Assembly (NCBI GenBank): GCA_019973575.1
Contig: BPUI01000001.1
Location: 1,252,342-1,316,341, forward strand
Length of the DNA: 64,000 nt
DNA from: Gemmatimonadetes bacterium T265
Lineage (GTDB): Bacteria > Gemmatimonadota > Gemmatimonadetes > Gemmatimonadales > Gemmatimonadaceae
Reading direction: 5' to 3'
A program made the translations under genes and the position numbers. The notes beneath the pieces were generated by a model that worked only from the letters and a program-made list of their open reading frames with translations, searched no databases and was not told the origin of the DNA. Shown piece after piece: positions 1 through 9,932 of the stretch. Position 1 is the stretch's first letter; every line of letters starts with the position of its first letter.

Positions 1-1370
1 ACCACCTCGCCGGTCGCGAGCGCGCGCGCCAGCGGCCACTCGTCGTTGGCGTACCGCCGCCCGGCGTGGGGGCCGTCGGGGGGGCGGTAGCCGGTATAGT
101 CGGCGCTGTAGTGGTCGACGCCCTCCGACGGCGCCGCGGTGCCCCAAATGTGCTCGATGGCGGGGTTGCTGACGAGCAGCCGCCCGCCCGGGGCCTCCGC
201 GAGGGAGACGCCGACCGGGAGCTGCTCGAGGAGCGCCGCGAGACGCCGGCGTTCGAGGTCGGCGGCGTCTCGCGCCGCTTCACTCTCGGCGAGCAGCCGC
301 TCGTGCTCGCGCGCCGCCACGCCGAGTGCCTCGGCGTCCCGCGCCGCCGCGGTCACGTCGCGCCCCTGCACGAGGATGCCCGTGACGCGGAGGCCGGTCC
401 GTCGCCGGCCGTCCCCTCCGTAGGCGGCGGCCTCGTCGGATGCGCCGCTATCACGGGCGCCCGTTGCGTCGCCGGGTTCCGTGAGGGGCTGGTAGATCAG
501 GTCGATGCGCCGCGCCTCGGCGGGGCCGCCCGGCACGGGCTGGAGCTGGATCGGTACGGCCGTGCCCGCGAACGGCTCGCCCGTGGCGTACACCCGGTCC
601 AGGAGTTCGTAAAAGCCCTGCCCCGCAAGGTCGGGGAACGCCTCGCGCACGCTCCGCCCCACGAGCGGACGGTGCCCCGCCATTTGCGCGTAAGGGCCGT
701 TGACGTACTCGTAGCGGTGCTCCGGGCCGCGCAGCACGGCCACGAAGCCCGGCGCCTGGTCGAACGCCTGGCGCAAGCGGTCCCGCTCGGCCGCGAGCGC
801 GGCCACGGCGGCACGGCGCTCCCGCTCGCCGACGACGCGCGCCGTCGTCTCCTGCGTGACGACGAGAACGCCCGCGACCCGGCCCGCGTCGTCGAACGCA
901 GGGCCGTAGCTATAGGTCCAGTACGTCTCCTCGACGGTCCCGTGGCGCGGCAGCGGCACCGCCTGGTCCTCGTGCCAGGTCGCCACGCCGGTGGCCACTA
1001 CGTGGTCGAGCTGCGGGCCGACGATGTCCCACACCGCGCCCCGCCAGCAGTCGGCCGCGCGCATGCCGAGCGCCGCCGGATGGCGCCCCGGGCCTAACGT
1101 CGGGACGTAGGCGTCGTTGTAGAGCTGCACGCGCTCGGGGCCCCAGAACAGGATCATGGGGTGGCGCGCCGCGAGCAGCATCGCGACCGTGGTGCGCAGG
1201 CTGACGGGCCAGGTCTCGACGGGGCCGAGCGGCGTGACGCTCCAGTCGAGGGCTCGGCACAGCGCCCGGAGTTCGCCCGGGCCGGCGAACAGCGCGGCCG
1301 CGCCGGCGGTCGTGTGGGGGTATGTCGAGGGGGCCTCGCGTCGTCCCCCCGGCTGTGCACTCGCCGTCAT
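1..1370 (-). CDS. Multi-PAS sensor protein, probably histidine kinase (C-terminus outside window)
   Basis: The frame is open from an ATG at 1370 leftwards to the window edge (about 456 codons), so the 3' end is missing. The N-terminal part contains the stretch LDWSVTPLGPVETWPVSL followed by a PAS domain, matching the start of the neighbouring kinase at 1532-4510. A second PAS (around residues 180-290, with motif YEYVNGPYAQMAG) and the start of a third (LEQLPVGVSLAEAPGGRLLV) follow, joined by a charged helical linker. Seen: tandem PAS domains typical of cytosolic two-component sensors. Inferred: HisKA and HATPase domains lie beyond base 1, as in the paralogue. It has the same orientation as the paralogue, 161 bp away, so the pair looks like a tandem duplication with divergence. 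Confidence 0.85.
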   Translation of the reverse strand, partial: MTASAQPGGRREAPSTYPHTTAGAAALFAGPGELRALCRALDWSVTPLGPVETWPVSLRTTVAMLLAARHPMILFWGPERVQLYNDAYVPTLGPGRHPAALGMRAADCWRGAVWDIVGPQLDHVVATGVATWHEDQAVPLPRHGTVEETYWTYSYGPAFDDAGRVAGVLVVTQETTARVVGERERRAAVAALAAERDRLRQAFDQAPGFVAVLRGPEHRYEYVNGPYAQMAGHRPLVGRSVREAFPDLAGQGFYELLDRVYATGEPFAGTAVPIQLQPVPGGPAEARRIDLIYQPLTEPGDATGARDSGASDEAAAYGGDGRRRTGLRVTGILVQGRDVTAAARDAEALGVAAREHERLLAESEAARDAADLERRRLAALLEQLPVGVSLAEAPGGRLLVSNPAIEHIWGTAAPSEGVDHYSADYTGYRPPDGPHAGRRYANDEWPLARALATGEV

Positions 1371-1531
1371 GCGTCCGTGAGGCGCCGGTCCGAGAGGAGC
1401 CTGAGGTGTGTCGCCCGTCCCGCGCCGTCACACGGCGGGCCGCGGTCGGCAATATGCGCGGCCGGAAACAACCGACGGAAGGGCGGCGCTGTCAGGCGCG
1501 CCAGACCCGCGGGACACAGGGTGAGGCGCCG

Positions 1532-4510
1532 TCAGGGGTCGTCGGACGGTCCGCGGTGCCCGTCGCCGACCGGGGGCGCCGCGCGCCGGAGCGTGACCGT
1601 GAACGCCGCCCCCTCGCCGGGCCTGCTCCGCACGCGCAGGTCGCCGCCCATCCCGCGCGCGAGGTCGCGGCTAATCGCGAGCCCGAGCCCCGTCCCCTCG
1701 GTGCCCTGCGCGTAGCCGGTCCGCACCTGGACGAAAGGCTCGAAGATGGCCGCCTGCTTCTCCCGCGGGATTCCGCGCCCGGTGTCGAGGACCCGCACGA
1801 AGACGAGGTCCCCCACGTCCGCCCGGGTGTTGAGGTCCACGACGATCCGCCCAGCCTCCTCCCCCGCCGAGCCGGCCGGTTCGGCCGGCCGGGCGTCGGT
1901 GAACTTGGTCGCGTTCGACAACAGGTTGACGAGCACCTGCCCGAGCTTGTCGCGGTCCGCCCAGACCTGGCATGGGCCGTCCGGCAGCCGGACGTCGAAC
2001 GCCAGCCCCTTCGCCGCCATCTGCGGCTCGAGGAGCGGCGCCACGTCGGTCAGCACGTCGCGGAGGTCGACGACTTGGAGGTCGTACTCGACGCGCCCGC
2101 CCTCGAGCTTGGCGTAGTTCAGCACGTCGTTGATCAGCGCGAGGAGGCGGTGCTGCGCCTTCTGCACGCGGGCGAGCGCGCCGCGTTGTTCGGGCGTGAC
2201 CGGGCCGTGGAGCCCCAGCTCGACGAGTTGCACGTGCCCGCCGATGGCGTTGAGCGGCGTGCGGAGCTCGTGGCTCATGTTGGCGAGGAACTGACTCTTG
2301 GCCTGGTTCGCCGCCTCCGCGGCGGCCCGGGCCCCATCCGCCTCCGCGCGCGCGGCCTCGCTGTCCGCCAGCAGCCGCTCGACCTCGCGCCGCGCGCGCA
2401 CCGGCTCCGTCACGTCCACGGCGACGGTGAGGACCCCGGTCACGCGCCCCGCCCCGTCGCGGACCGGCTCGAGGCGCAGGTCGAACCAGGTGTCCACGAC
2501 GCCGGTGCCGTCGCGGTCGAACCGCACCGGCGTCTCGGGCCCGACCCACGGCGCGCCGGTGGCGTACACCTCGGTGAACCGCTCGGAGAAGCCCTGGCCG
2601 GCGACCTCGGGGAACGCTTCGGAGGGCGTCAGCCCGGTCACGTCGCGCCCGCCGCCGCTGATCCGGCGGAACGCGGCGTTGACCAGCGCGAAGCGGTGCG
2701 CGGGCCCGTCGGTGAGCGCCACCGGCGCGGGCATCTGGCGAATGAGGACGCGGAGGCGCTCGCGTTCGGCCCCTAGGTCGGCGAGGAGTCGGGCGCGTTC
2801 CTGCTCGGCCCGGAACCGGGCGGTGATGTCGGTGAACGTGACCCCGAGTTCCGCGCCCGCGTCCGGGGCACCTGCGACCCCCGGGCCGTCGGTGGGCCCC
2901 GCGCCACCGATCCGCACGGCCGTGATCGCGAGGCCCGCCGCGAGGCCGTCGTGCTCGTAGAGAACCTCGCGGTAGCCGGGCTCCCCGGTCTCGAGGACCC
3001 GCACGTAATCGCCGAAGATGCCCTCGCCCCGGGTCGCCGGCCAGATGTCCAGGATCGTGCCGGCCGTGATGTCGGCGGCCGACCGCCCGACGATGCGGGC
3101 GCCCGCCGCGTTGACGTAGGGGATCGTGAAGTCCACGACCGCGCCGGCGGGGCCGTACACCGGCCGGTGCAGTCCGAACCCGTGCGGCGAGGCGTCCTGC
3201 ACGGTGCGGAACCGGGCCTCGCTGTCGCGGAGCGCCGCCAGGGCCGCCTCGGCGTCCTGCGTCCGTTCTTCGAGGTGCGCGGCCGTGGCCTGCAGCTCCT
3301 CGGCCTGCATTTCGAGTTCGGCGGCGTTGTCCTGCAGCTGCTGATTCGTGAGTTCGAGTTCGACCTGCTGCTCCTCCAGGCGCGCGTTCGCGTCGGCGAC
3401 TTCGGCGGCCGCCGCCTCGGCCTCGCGCCGCGCCCGGACCGCCGCGGTCACGTCGGTGCCGTGGGCGATCACCGCGTCGTGGGTCGGCACGCGTGGCGTT
3501 ACGCGGGGCGCCGCGCCCGCGTCGTCGGCCTCGACGAGGGGGAGGTATGTAATGTCCAGGAATCGCTCCTCGAGCACGCCCGCCGCGCGGGGCGCCCCCG
3601 GCGCGCGGTCGAGCAGCACCGGCAGGTCGCGGAACACGAGGGGCTCGCCCGTCGCGCGCACCTGACCCAGCAGGGCGTCGAACCCCTGGCCGCGCGCCTC
3701 CGGGATCGCGTCGAACAACGCCCGGCCGACCACGTCGCGCCCGCGGCCGATCAGCTGCTCGTAGGCGTCGTTGACGAACTCGAAGACGTTCTCCGGCCCG
3801 CGCAGGACGGCGAGGAACGACGGCGACTGCCGGAACACCGCCGTCAGCCGCGCCCGCTCGACGTCGAGCGCCGCGGCGAACCGGTCGCGTTCGGCCTCCG
3901 AGCGCCGCCGCTCCACCTCGCGCGTGGTCTCGACCATGTTGGCGAGGACGCCGGCGACCGCCCCCGCGTCGTCGCGGATCGGGCTGAAGCTGATCGTGAG
4001 GTACGCGTCCTCCTGGACCCACGCTCCCTCGGCGCCCCCCGCCGCCTGGCGTAGCAGCGGGTAGTACGCGTCCTCGACCGTGACCGTCTCGCCCGCGAAC
4101 ACGCGGTCGTAGATGGGCCCGTTCAGGTGCCACACCTCGGGCCACGTCTCCCGGTTGCCGCAGCCGAGGGCGGACGGGTGCTTGGCGCGGATCAGGCGCG
4201 CGTAGCCGTCGTTGTAGAGCTGGACGAGCTCCGGACCCCACAGCACGATGTTGGGCAGCCCCGCGGCGAGCACCATCTGCGCCGCGACGCGCAACGTGGC
4301 GGGCCACGTCGCGACGGGACCGAGCGGGGTCGACGCCCAGTCGAGGACGCGGCAGCGCTGGGCCATCTCGCCGCCGCCGGAGAACAGGACGTCGATGGCC
4401 GGCGAGACGGGGGCTGGACCCCCGTCTGCGTCCGCCCGAGTCCGGCCGTCGGCCGATGCCGCGGCGCCGGGTCCCGCTCCACTTCCGTTGCTGCTCCCGT
4501 CGCTGCTCAC
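1532..4510 (-). CDS. PAS-domain sensor histidine kinase
   Basis: About 992 residues from a GTG at 4510. I chose this start because upstream reading runs towards the divergent gene at 4663 and loses protein-like character; further starts are possible. Order: short S/G-rich N-terminus; PAS (about 50-180); PAS (about 185-330); a coiled coil rich in E/Q/L (about 335-400, EMQAEELQATAAHLEE); two more PAS domains (about 405-690); HisKA with SHELRTPLN (His near 747); HATPase_c with N-box NLLSNATKF, DTGRGIP and GTGLGLAIS. There is no transmembrane segment and no receiver domain, so it is a cytosolic kinase that must phosphorylate a separate regulator, none of which is encoded nearby. It is expected to autophosphorylate on the H-box histidine; the signal is unknown. 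Confidence 0.93.
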   Translation of the reverse strand: MSSDGSSNGSGAGPGAAASADGRTRADADGGPAPVSPAIDVLFSGGGEMAQRCRVLDWASTPLGPVATWPATLRVAAQMVLAAGLPNIVLWGPELVQLYNDGYARLIRAKHPSALGCGNRETWPEVWHLNGPIYDRVFAGETVTVEDAYYPLLRQAAGGAEGAWVQEDAYLTISFSPIRDDAGAVAGVLANMVETTREVERRRSEAERDRFAAALDVERARLTAVFRQSPSFLAVLRGPENVFEFVNDAYEQLIGRGRDVVGRALFDAIPEARGQGFDALLGQVRATGEPLVFRDLPVLLDRAPGAPRAAGVLEERFLDITYLPLVEADDAGAAPRVTPRVPTHDAVIAHGTDVTAAVRARREAEAAAAEVADANARLEEQQVELELTNQQLQDNAAELEMQAEELQATAAHLEERTQDAEAALAALRDSEARFRTVQDASPHGFGLHRPVYGPAGAVVDFTIPYVNAAGARIVGRSAADITAGTILDIWPATRGEGIFGDYVRVLETGEPGYREVLYEHDGLAAGLAITAVRIGGAGPTDGPGVAGAPDAGAELGVTFTDITARFRAEQERARLLADLGAERERLRVLIRQMPAPVALTDGPAHRFALVNAAFRRISGGGRDVTGLTPSEAFPEVAGQGFSERFTEVYATGAPWVGPETPVRFDRDGTGVVDTWFDLRLEPVRDGAGRVTGVLTVAVDVTEPVRARREVERLLADSEAARAEADGARAAAEAANQAKSQFLANMSHELRTPLNAIGGHVQLVELGLHGPVTPEQRGALARVQKAQHRLLALINDVLNYAKLEGGRVEYDLQVVDLRDVLTDVAPLLEPQMAAKGLAFDVRLPDGPCQVWADRDKLGQVLVNLLSNATKFTDARPAEPAGSAGEEAGRIVVDLNTRADVGDLVFVRVLDTGRGIPREKQAAIFEPFVQVRTGYAQGTEGTGLGLAISRDLARGMGGDLRVRSRPGEGAAFTVTLRRAAPPVGDGHRGPSDDP

Positions 4511-4662
4511 TCCACCGGCTCCGCGTCCCGTGCGCCCACCCGACGTTACCCGGCCGCAATATGGGCGGGCACGCGCACGCGATGCAGCGTACGGCACAGC
4601 GGCATGCGCCGCGCGCGCGGTCGGGGAACGCAGACCGCTTCGTTCCCGGCCCACTTCGAGCG

Positions 4663-4989
4663 ATGCCACCGACGCCGACCTGGCGTCCGCCGCCGGCGGA
4701 CGTCGACCGCAACCACGACCGCCGCCTCGACGCGTCCGAGCGCGACGACCTGCCCGACACCGCCTACGGCCTGCCGGCCCATCGCAAGCTCCCACTCACC
4801 GACGCCGGGCACGTGCGGGCCGCCCTCGCCCGCTTCGACCAGGTGGCCGGGGTGACCGACGCGGACCGCGATCTCGCGTTCGCGAACGTGCGCGCCGCGG
4901 CCGAGCACTTCGGCGTCGCGGTGCGCGAGACCCGGTGGCAAGACCTCGGGCGCGCGCCGCACACGCCCCACCCGGCGTCCGACCGCTGA
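4663..4989 (+). CDS. Small DUF6582-like protein
   Basis: 108 residues from ATG 4663. The core has SERDDLPDTAYGLP, then AHRKLPLTDAGHVRAALARF and an alanine-rich helix. This resembles the short DUF6582-type domain found alone or at the ends of phage and plasmid proteins, in which S-x-L/R-P-D-S/T-A-F is followed by a helix of regularly spaced residues. No signal peptide or membrane segment. It is divergent from the PAS kinase. The TGA stop at 4987 is in the same frame as the aspartyl protease remnant downstream. Function unknown; family assignment is from memory of the motif. Confidence 0.6.
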   Translation: MPPTPTWRPPPADVDRNHDRRLDASERDDLPDTAYGLPAHRKLPLTDAGHVRAALARFDQVAGVTDADRDLAFANVRAAAEHFGVAVRETRWQDLGRAPHTPHPASDR

Positions 4990-5012
4990 CGCGCCCGCTC
5001 GCCCGTCGGTCG

Positions 5013-5047
5013 ACCCGGACGTACCCGGACGTACCCGGACGTACCCG
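5013..5047. repeat. Short tandem repeat, 10-bp unit ACCCGGACGT, 3.5 copies
   Basis: Three and a half head-to-tail copies of ACCCGGACGT lie between the DUF6582-like gene and the 5'-truncated aspartyl protease. Its position at the point where the protease gene loses its N-terminal half suggests slippage or recombination there. No promoter was recognised in it. Confidence 0.85.
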
Positions 5048-5115
5048 CTGGACGTGCGGCCCGCGCGGCCACATCTTGGACGCTGGTCCGGCGGCAACCG
5101 CGCGTCGCGATCCAG

Positions 5116-5700
5116 GTGCGGGACGGCGGACGCCCGGCGGTGGCGCGCACGCTCATCGTCGACAGCGGCTCGGGCGACGCGGTCGACGACTCGCTCGTGC
5201 GCCAATCGACGACGGCGCCCCGCTACGAGGTGAGCACGAGCGGGCTCGGGGCGTCGTACCGCGTCGTCGTCGGCACGTTCGACACGGTGCGCGTCGGCCG
5301 ATTTACGCTCACCGCGGTGCCGGGCGTCGCGTCCGACATCGCCCTCATCGGGAACGCGGTCTGGGGCCGGTTCACGTGCGTGTTCGACTACCCGCACGGG
5401 CGGCTGTTCCTCGAGCCGAACGCGCGGTTCGGGGACGCGTTCGACCGCGGCCCGCGGGGCGGGCTGGAGCTGTTCGCGGCGGCGTACCACCGCATGCCGA
5501 CGGTGAGCACCGTGCACCCCGGGTCGGCGGCGGCCCGCGCCAGCTTGCAGGCGGGCGACGTGCTCCTCACCGTCGACGGGCGGGCCGCGACGGACTTCGG
5601 GGTGGAGCGCCTCACGGTGTTGCTCAATCGGCCCGGGAACGCGTACCGCCTCGGCGTCCTGCGCGGCCGGACGCGTGTCGAACGCGTCCTCCACCTGTAG
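5116..5700 (+). CDS. Aspartyl protease-like protein with PDZ domain, N-terminal half missing
   Basis: 194 residues from GTG 5116; the frame is open back to 4990 but has no better start there. The first part has a retropepsin-like strand and catalytic-type motif IVDSGSGDAVDD, then the second half of the fold (ALIGNAVWGRFTCVFDYPHGRLFLEPN). A PDZ domain follows (TVHPGSAAARASLQAGDVLLTVDGRAA). Family members of this layout are usually about 400 residues with an N-terminal signal peptide and another retropepsin half before this point. Here that half and the signal peptide are absent, and a 10-bp tandem repeat sits just upstream. Likely a decayed gene; a short cytosolic product is possible. Confidence 0.7.
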   Translation: MRDGGRPAVARTLIVDSGSGDAVDDSLVRQSTTAPRYEVSTSGLGASYRVVVGTFDTVRVGRFTLTAVPGVASDIALIGNAVWGRFTCVFDYPHGRLFLEPNARFGDAFDRGPRGGLELFAAAYHRMPTVSTVHPGSAAARASLQAGDVLLTVDGRAATDFGVERLTVLLNRPGNAYRLGVLRGRTRVERVLHL

Positions 5701-6156
5701 GCGAGCCCAGAGCAGGTCAGATGGTAGGTCTGAGGCCCATGTTCCGCCGCGTCCACCGCTTCGCGCACGTCCGGTGGTGTGTCACACGACCGCCGCTTCG
5801 GTGACGCGCTAAGCCGCAAGGTCAGCGCCGCCCGATATTGCGCCGGGCTGCCGTGCGGCGCGACACCACGGGCAGCGGCCGGACCTCGCGCACCGGACGT
5901 CGCGGGTCACGCGTGACGGAATTCCGGTCCGGAGAGGCGGTGTCTGACGGCGGCGGACCTGCGGTGTAGGAGCCGCGTTGGCTCCTCGACACGCGCCGGG
6001 TGTCCCGGCCGACGAGGGGGGCCGGCGTCCCCGGGGTGCGCGGCGCAAGATGCGCCGTGGCCGCCAACCTGCGGGGCTCGCGAGCCGGCTCCGTTTCGCC
6101 GACGCGATCTCCGGAGCCGCCCGCGGCGTCCGTTCCACACACCGCCGACCACCGCT
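5701..6156. other. Intergenic stretch, no gene recognised
   Basis: 456 bp between the protease remnant and the acetyltransferase. I see only a short hairpin (GGAGCC/GGCTCC, about 5968-5984). No reading frame here resembles a known family. Confidence 0.5.
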
Positions 6157-6600
6157 ATGCCGTACACGATCACCCTCGAACCCGACGAGTCCCGCGCCGT
6201 CCACGACGCGATCCGTCGCGGGATCCGCGGTGCCGATCCGTCCGACGTGGGCGCCCGCGACTACCAGCCCCTGTGTCTCGCGCTCCGGGCCGCGGACGGC
6301 GACATCGTCGGCGGGCTGGTCGGGGCGACGATGTGGGCGTGGCTGATGATCGACGGCCTGTGGGTCGCGGAGGCGCTGCGCGGCCGGGGACACGGGAGCG
6401 GGTTGCTCGCCCGCGGCGAGGCGGTCGCGGCCGGGCGCGGGTGTCGCGGCGCGTGGCTCGGCACGTTCGACTTCCAGGCGCGGCCGTTCTACGAAGGCCG
6501 CGGGTACGCGGTCTTCGCCGAGCTCCCCGGCTTCCCGTCGGGGCACACCCACTGCCACCTGCGGAAAGCCCTCACGCCGTCGCCACCCGCGGGCGCCTAA
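6157..6600 (+). CDS. GNAT family N-acetyltransferase
   Basis: 147 residues from ATG 6157. The order fits the GNAT fold: an N-terminal region, strand GGLVGATMWAWLMIDGLWV, the acetyl-CoA pyrophosphate loop AEALRGRGHGSGLL (R-G-x-G-x-G/S), helix ARGEAVAAGRGC, then GAWLGTFDFQARPFYEGRGYAVFAEL, with the usual FYE+GY motif near the C-terminus. It should transfer acetyl from acetyl-CoA to a small molecule or peptide amine; the substrate cannot be read from sequence. The TAA stop is inside a GCCTAAC heptamer. Convergent with the ankyrin gene. Confidence 0.9.
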   Translation: MPYTITLEPDESRAVHDAIRRGIRGADPSDVGARDYQPLCLALRAADGDIVGGLVGATMWAWLMIDGLWVAEALRGRGHGSGLLARGEAVAAGRGCRGAWLGTFDFQARPFYEGRGYAVFAELPGFPSGHTHCHLRKALTPSPPAGA

Positions 6601-6751
6601 CGCCACAGCGTCGGCCCGTCCTCGTCCGGCGCATCGGGTGCGGGCGGTCCGCGGCATGGCGCGAATGTCGTGGCCGACGGCGGCGCGAGCACCCCGGGGA
6701 GCCATCTCGCACCCCCGGGACACTCGTCGCCGCCCGCGGCGAGCCGCCTCG

Positions 6752-8087
6752 TTAGGCGCGACCGCCCCGCGCCGCGATGAGCCGCATCGCGGGCGCGCTC
6801 ACGAACACGCGGCGGTGGAACCGCTCCCCCCACGCGAGCGGCGTCACGTCCCGGTACGCCTGGAGCGTGTCGGGGCCGTAGCCCGGGTGCAGCTGCTTGC
6901 GGAGCGAGGCGCGCGCGTTCGGGTCGGCGCCGTGGTCGAGGAGCAACTGCGTGAACGGCGCGACCTGTGCCCGGCCGTCGTGACTCATCCAGAAGTTCGG
7001 CTGCGACACCACGGTGGCGAACAGCGCCGTGTGCCCGCCGAAGCCGTCGGCGTCCACGGCCGCCCGCGCGTCCACGGCCATCCCGCGGTCGAGCAGCCAG
7101 CGCGCGATCTCCGTCTCGTCGTAGTCGACGGCCATGTGCAGCAGCGTCGCCCCGGCCAGCGGCGTCCCGTGCGTCGCCAGCACCTCGTCGTGGCACCCCA
7201 GTTCAGGCGGGTAGATCTCCTCGTGCGAGAACGTGCGCGACAGGAGCCCCGGGTCGCGTTGGAGGTGCGCCGCGAGCAGGTCGAGCCGGCCGCGGTGGAC
7301 GGCCATCGGCGGCGTGTCGGGCAGGGCCACCCCGTGGCGGACGTAGGACTCGAGGATCGCGGGCTTGGCCGCCGGGTTCCGGCTGTCGGTCTCGAGCACC
7401 ACGTCGACGGGCGCGGTCCGGACGCCACTCGCGTCGCGGACCTGGGCGCCGAACTCGAAGAGGAGCGCCGTCCCCGCCGTACTGAGCGTGTAGGCCGGCC
7501 CGCCGAACGCGTCGGCCGGCGGGCGCGGCGCGCCGAGCAGCGCGTGCAGCGTGCGGGCGGTCTCGACGTGGCTCGTGAGCGTCGCGCGCGCGCGCGCGGC
7601 GTCGAGGTCGGTCGCGCCGAGGGCGTGGAGCAACGTGACGATCCGGTCGCGCCCGAGCGTCGCCGCGTAGGACAGCGGCGGCCCCCAGTTGCTGCGCTCG
7701 CCGTCCTCGCGAAAGCGTACGTCTTCCCCGAGCAGGCGGGGGTGCCGGGTGACGAGGGCGCGGACGGCACCGACGTCGTCGCGCCAGATCGCGTCGGCGA
7801 GGCGGCACGCGAGCACGAGCCGCGGCCAGGCCCGCACCGCGTCGCTGCGGGCGAGCACGAGGTGCGCGTCGGCGAGCCTCACGCCGGCGAGCCGGCTTTC
7901 GGCGGCCGGCGAGTGCGCCGCGTCGGACGGGTCGGGCGCGCGGGCGGGGGCGTACCGGGGGTGGGTGGTACGTCGCGAACTCCGCGAGGGCGACCGGGTC
8001 GCCCCGGCGGACGGCGCGGAGCAGGTCCTTGGCCTGGTGCTTCAGCTGGTCCAGGGCCGGACGGACGGGCAGACGGCGGGCGGGCAT
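6752..8087 (-). CDS. Ankyrin repeat protein, N-terminal segment out of frame (frameshift)
   Basis: The long frame (376 residues, 7882 to 6752) carries ankyrin repeats (TLLHMAVDYDETEIARWLLDRG; LLLDHGADPNARASLRKQL). Its proper N-terminus lies upstream in another frame from ATG 8087 (RPALDQLKHQAKDLLRAV, then RGDPVALAEFATYHP). If one base is removed from the run of five G at 7957-7961 (plus strand), the upstream frame continues as RYAPARAPDPSDAAHSPA into VRLADAHLVLARS, giving one protein of about 445 residues, as is usual for this family (K-H-Q-A-K-D-L-L start, then ankyrin repeats). So the gene has a single-base insertion or the assembly has an error. Function: protein-protein interaction; partner unknown. 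Confidence 0.8.
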
Positions 8088-8326
8088 GACGAGCCTCCTC
8101 GGGAGCCGCCCGGGGTCCGCGTGCGTCGGGCGCAGGAGGTTCGTGGAGACCCGTGGGGATGCTATCGACCAACCAGGTGGACTCGGTCCTGCCCGCGGAC
8201 GGGAGGCGCCCCGCACGCCGACCACCAGGATAGGCGCGTGCGCCCCGTCGTCGACCCGGTCGACCAACCCCGGTACGCCGGCGACTGTCCAACGTGCAAC
8301 TGCCTCCCTCGTCCTGCCCCGCGCCG

Positions 8327-9592
8327 ATGCGACGTCCCGCCGACCAGCCCCACGATCTGCTCGCCCGCGTTCGCCGCGCGATGTGTCAGCCACGGCTTAC
8401 CGTCGCGGCGCTCGGATCCGCGGCGGTCCTCGCCGGGCTGACGGTGCCACCGGCGGTACCACCGGCCCGCCGAGTCGCTTCGGTCATGGGCGGACAGGGT
8501 TCGGCGGCAAGCACGGACTCGGTCGCGCCCGCGGACGTCCGCGTGGACATGGGGGAGGCCGACGCCGTCCTGGCGGTCCTTGCGGCACGCCGCGCGGGCC
8601 GGCCCGTCCCCGACCGCCTCTGGGCGGCGCTCGCCGCCACCGCCGGCTACCGGCGCCTCGCCGCCCGGGAGCACGCGATGCGGCGCGCCTTCAGCGACTC
8701 CGCCTTCCGCGCGTTCCTGCACTCGGACGCGCTGCTCGCGCGCGACTCGGCGCTCGCCGCGGCCGTCGCGCGCTGGCGCACGCGCGACGTCACCGCGCCG
8801 GCCCGCCGCGCGCTCGCGTACCTGCCGCCGGGCACGCGCCTCCGCGCCACGCTCTACCCGGTGATCAAGCCGGCGCCCAACAGCTTCGTCTTCGACCTCG
8901 CGCACGACCCGGCGTTCTTCGTCTCCGTCGATCCCGCCGTCCCGGCGGCGACCCTCGAGAACACGCTCGCCCACGAACTCCATCACGTCGGGTACGCCGC
9001 GGCGTGTGGGCCCGCGGATGCGGCGCGCGACTCGACGCTCGCCCGACGCATGCGGCGGGGCGGCGTCGACTCCGTCGCGGCCGCCCGACTCGGGGACGCG
9101 CTGGAGTGGACGAGTGCCTTCGGCGAGGGGCTCGCGATGCTCGCGGCCGCGGGCGGGGCCGGCGTACATCCCCACGCCGCGAGCCCGGATTCAGACCGCG
9201 CACGGTGGGACCGCGACGTCGCCAACGTCCCCACCGACCTCCCGACCCTGGACCGGTTTTTCACGGCCATCCTCGACGGGCGTTTCGCCGACGGGGCGCC
9301 CGCCACGCCCGACGCCGTCCGTCAGGCCGGGATGGCGTTCTTCGGCGTGCAGGGGCCGTGGTACACGGTCGGCTACGTCATGGCGCGCACCATCGAGGAG
9401 ACCTACGGGCGCCGGCGCCTGCTCGCCGTGCTCTGCGACCCGCCGGCCCTCATGGCCACGTACAATCGCGCCGTGCGAGCGGCGTGGGCCGCTCATCGTC
9501 CGGGGCGTACGCCGGACCCGGCGGGTGGACGGATGCCCACGCCCCTCCCGCGCTGGCGAGACGAGACCCTCACCCGGCTGGCCGCGCGGTGA
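8327..9592 (+). CDS. DUF5700-like putative secreted zinc-dependent protease
   Basis: About 421 residues from ATG 8327 (alternatives: GTG 8294, ATG 8381). A hydrophobic segment (LTVAALGSAAVLAGLTV) near residues 22-40 looks like a signal peptide. Central motif LAHELHHVGYAA gives HELHH near residue 216, a gluzincin-type zinc site; the downstream AFGEGLAML supplies a likely third ligand/glutamate. This arrangement (HExxH, then an E-G-L motif and a C-terminal helical part with GYVMARTIEETYGR) matches the DUF5700 putative Zn-protease family. Expected to act outside the cytoplasm. Transcribed divergently from the ankyrin gene. Confidence 0.75.
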   Translation: MRRPADQPHDLLARVRRAMCQPRLTVAALGSAAVLAGLTVPPAVPPARRVASVMGGQGSAASTDSVAPADVRVDMGEADAVLAVLAARRAGRPVPDRLWAALAATAGYRRLAAREHAMRRAFSDSAFRAFLHSDALLARDSALAAAVARWRTRDVTAPARRALAYLPPGTRLRATLYPVIKPAPNSFVFDLAHDPAFFVSVDPAVPAATLENTLAHELHHVGYAAACGPADAARDSTLARRMRRGGVDSVAAARLGDALEWTSAFGEGLAMLAAAGGAGVHPHAASPDSDRARWDRDVANVPTDLPTLDRFFTAILDGRFADGAPATPDAVRQAGMAFFGVQGPWYTVGYVMARTIEETYGRRRLLAVLCDPPALMATYNRAVRAAWAAHRPGRTPDPAGGRMPTPLPRWRDETLTRLAAR

Positions 9593-9932
9593 TGACGTCG
9601 CGCTGTGCACGGCCGGCGCCGGCGCGCCACGGTGGGACGTCGCCCGCCCTCTCCGGCGGGGGGGGATGCGGCAACCCGCACCGCGGTGGCACGCGTTCAG
9701 GGCCGGCGCCTCGGAGGCGCGGACGGGCCCGGATAGAACGGGAGCGACGCCCGGGCCTGCCCGGCAGCGGGGAGCGCCGCGACCTCGGGTGATCCCGCGT
9801 GCCGCGGCGGACGCGGGGAGCGTCCATGCCGACTCTCGCGCGTGCAGGGCGGGTGGTGAGCCGGGTGGGCGCGCCGAGGGCGTCGGCGCGTCCCGCGCGA
9901 CTTCCCGGCCGCCGCCGTCACGCCCGTGCCGA
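9593..9932. other. Intergenic stretch, no gene recognised
   Basis: 340 bp between the convergent DUF5700 and TetR genes. It contains a run of eight or more G near 9658 and GC-rich dyads but no recognisable protein, RNA gene or clear terminator. Confidence 0.45.

Noticed and set aside
5013-5047. Operator or iteron array
   Set aside because: Only 3.5 short copies, no replication gene nearby; simple slippage explains it.
6595-6757. GCCTAAC ... GTTAGGC pair spaced like an integron attC site
   Set aside because: The ends fit the RYYYAAC/GTTRRRY core consensus, but the arms match over only 8 bases, there is no integrase or cassette array, and the same heptamer occurs singly all over the window.
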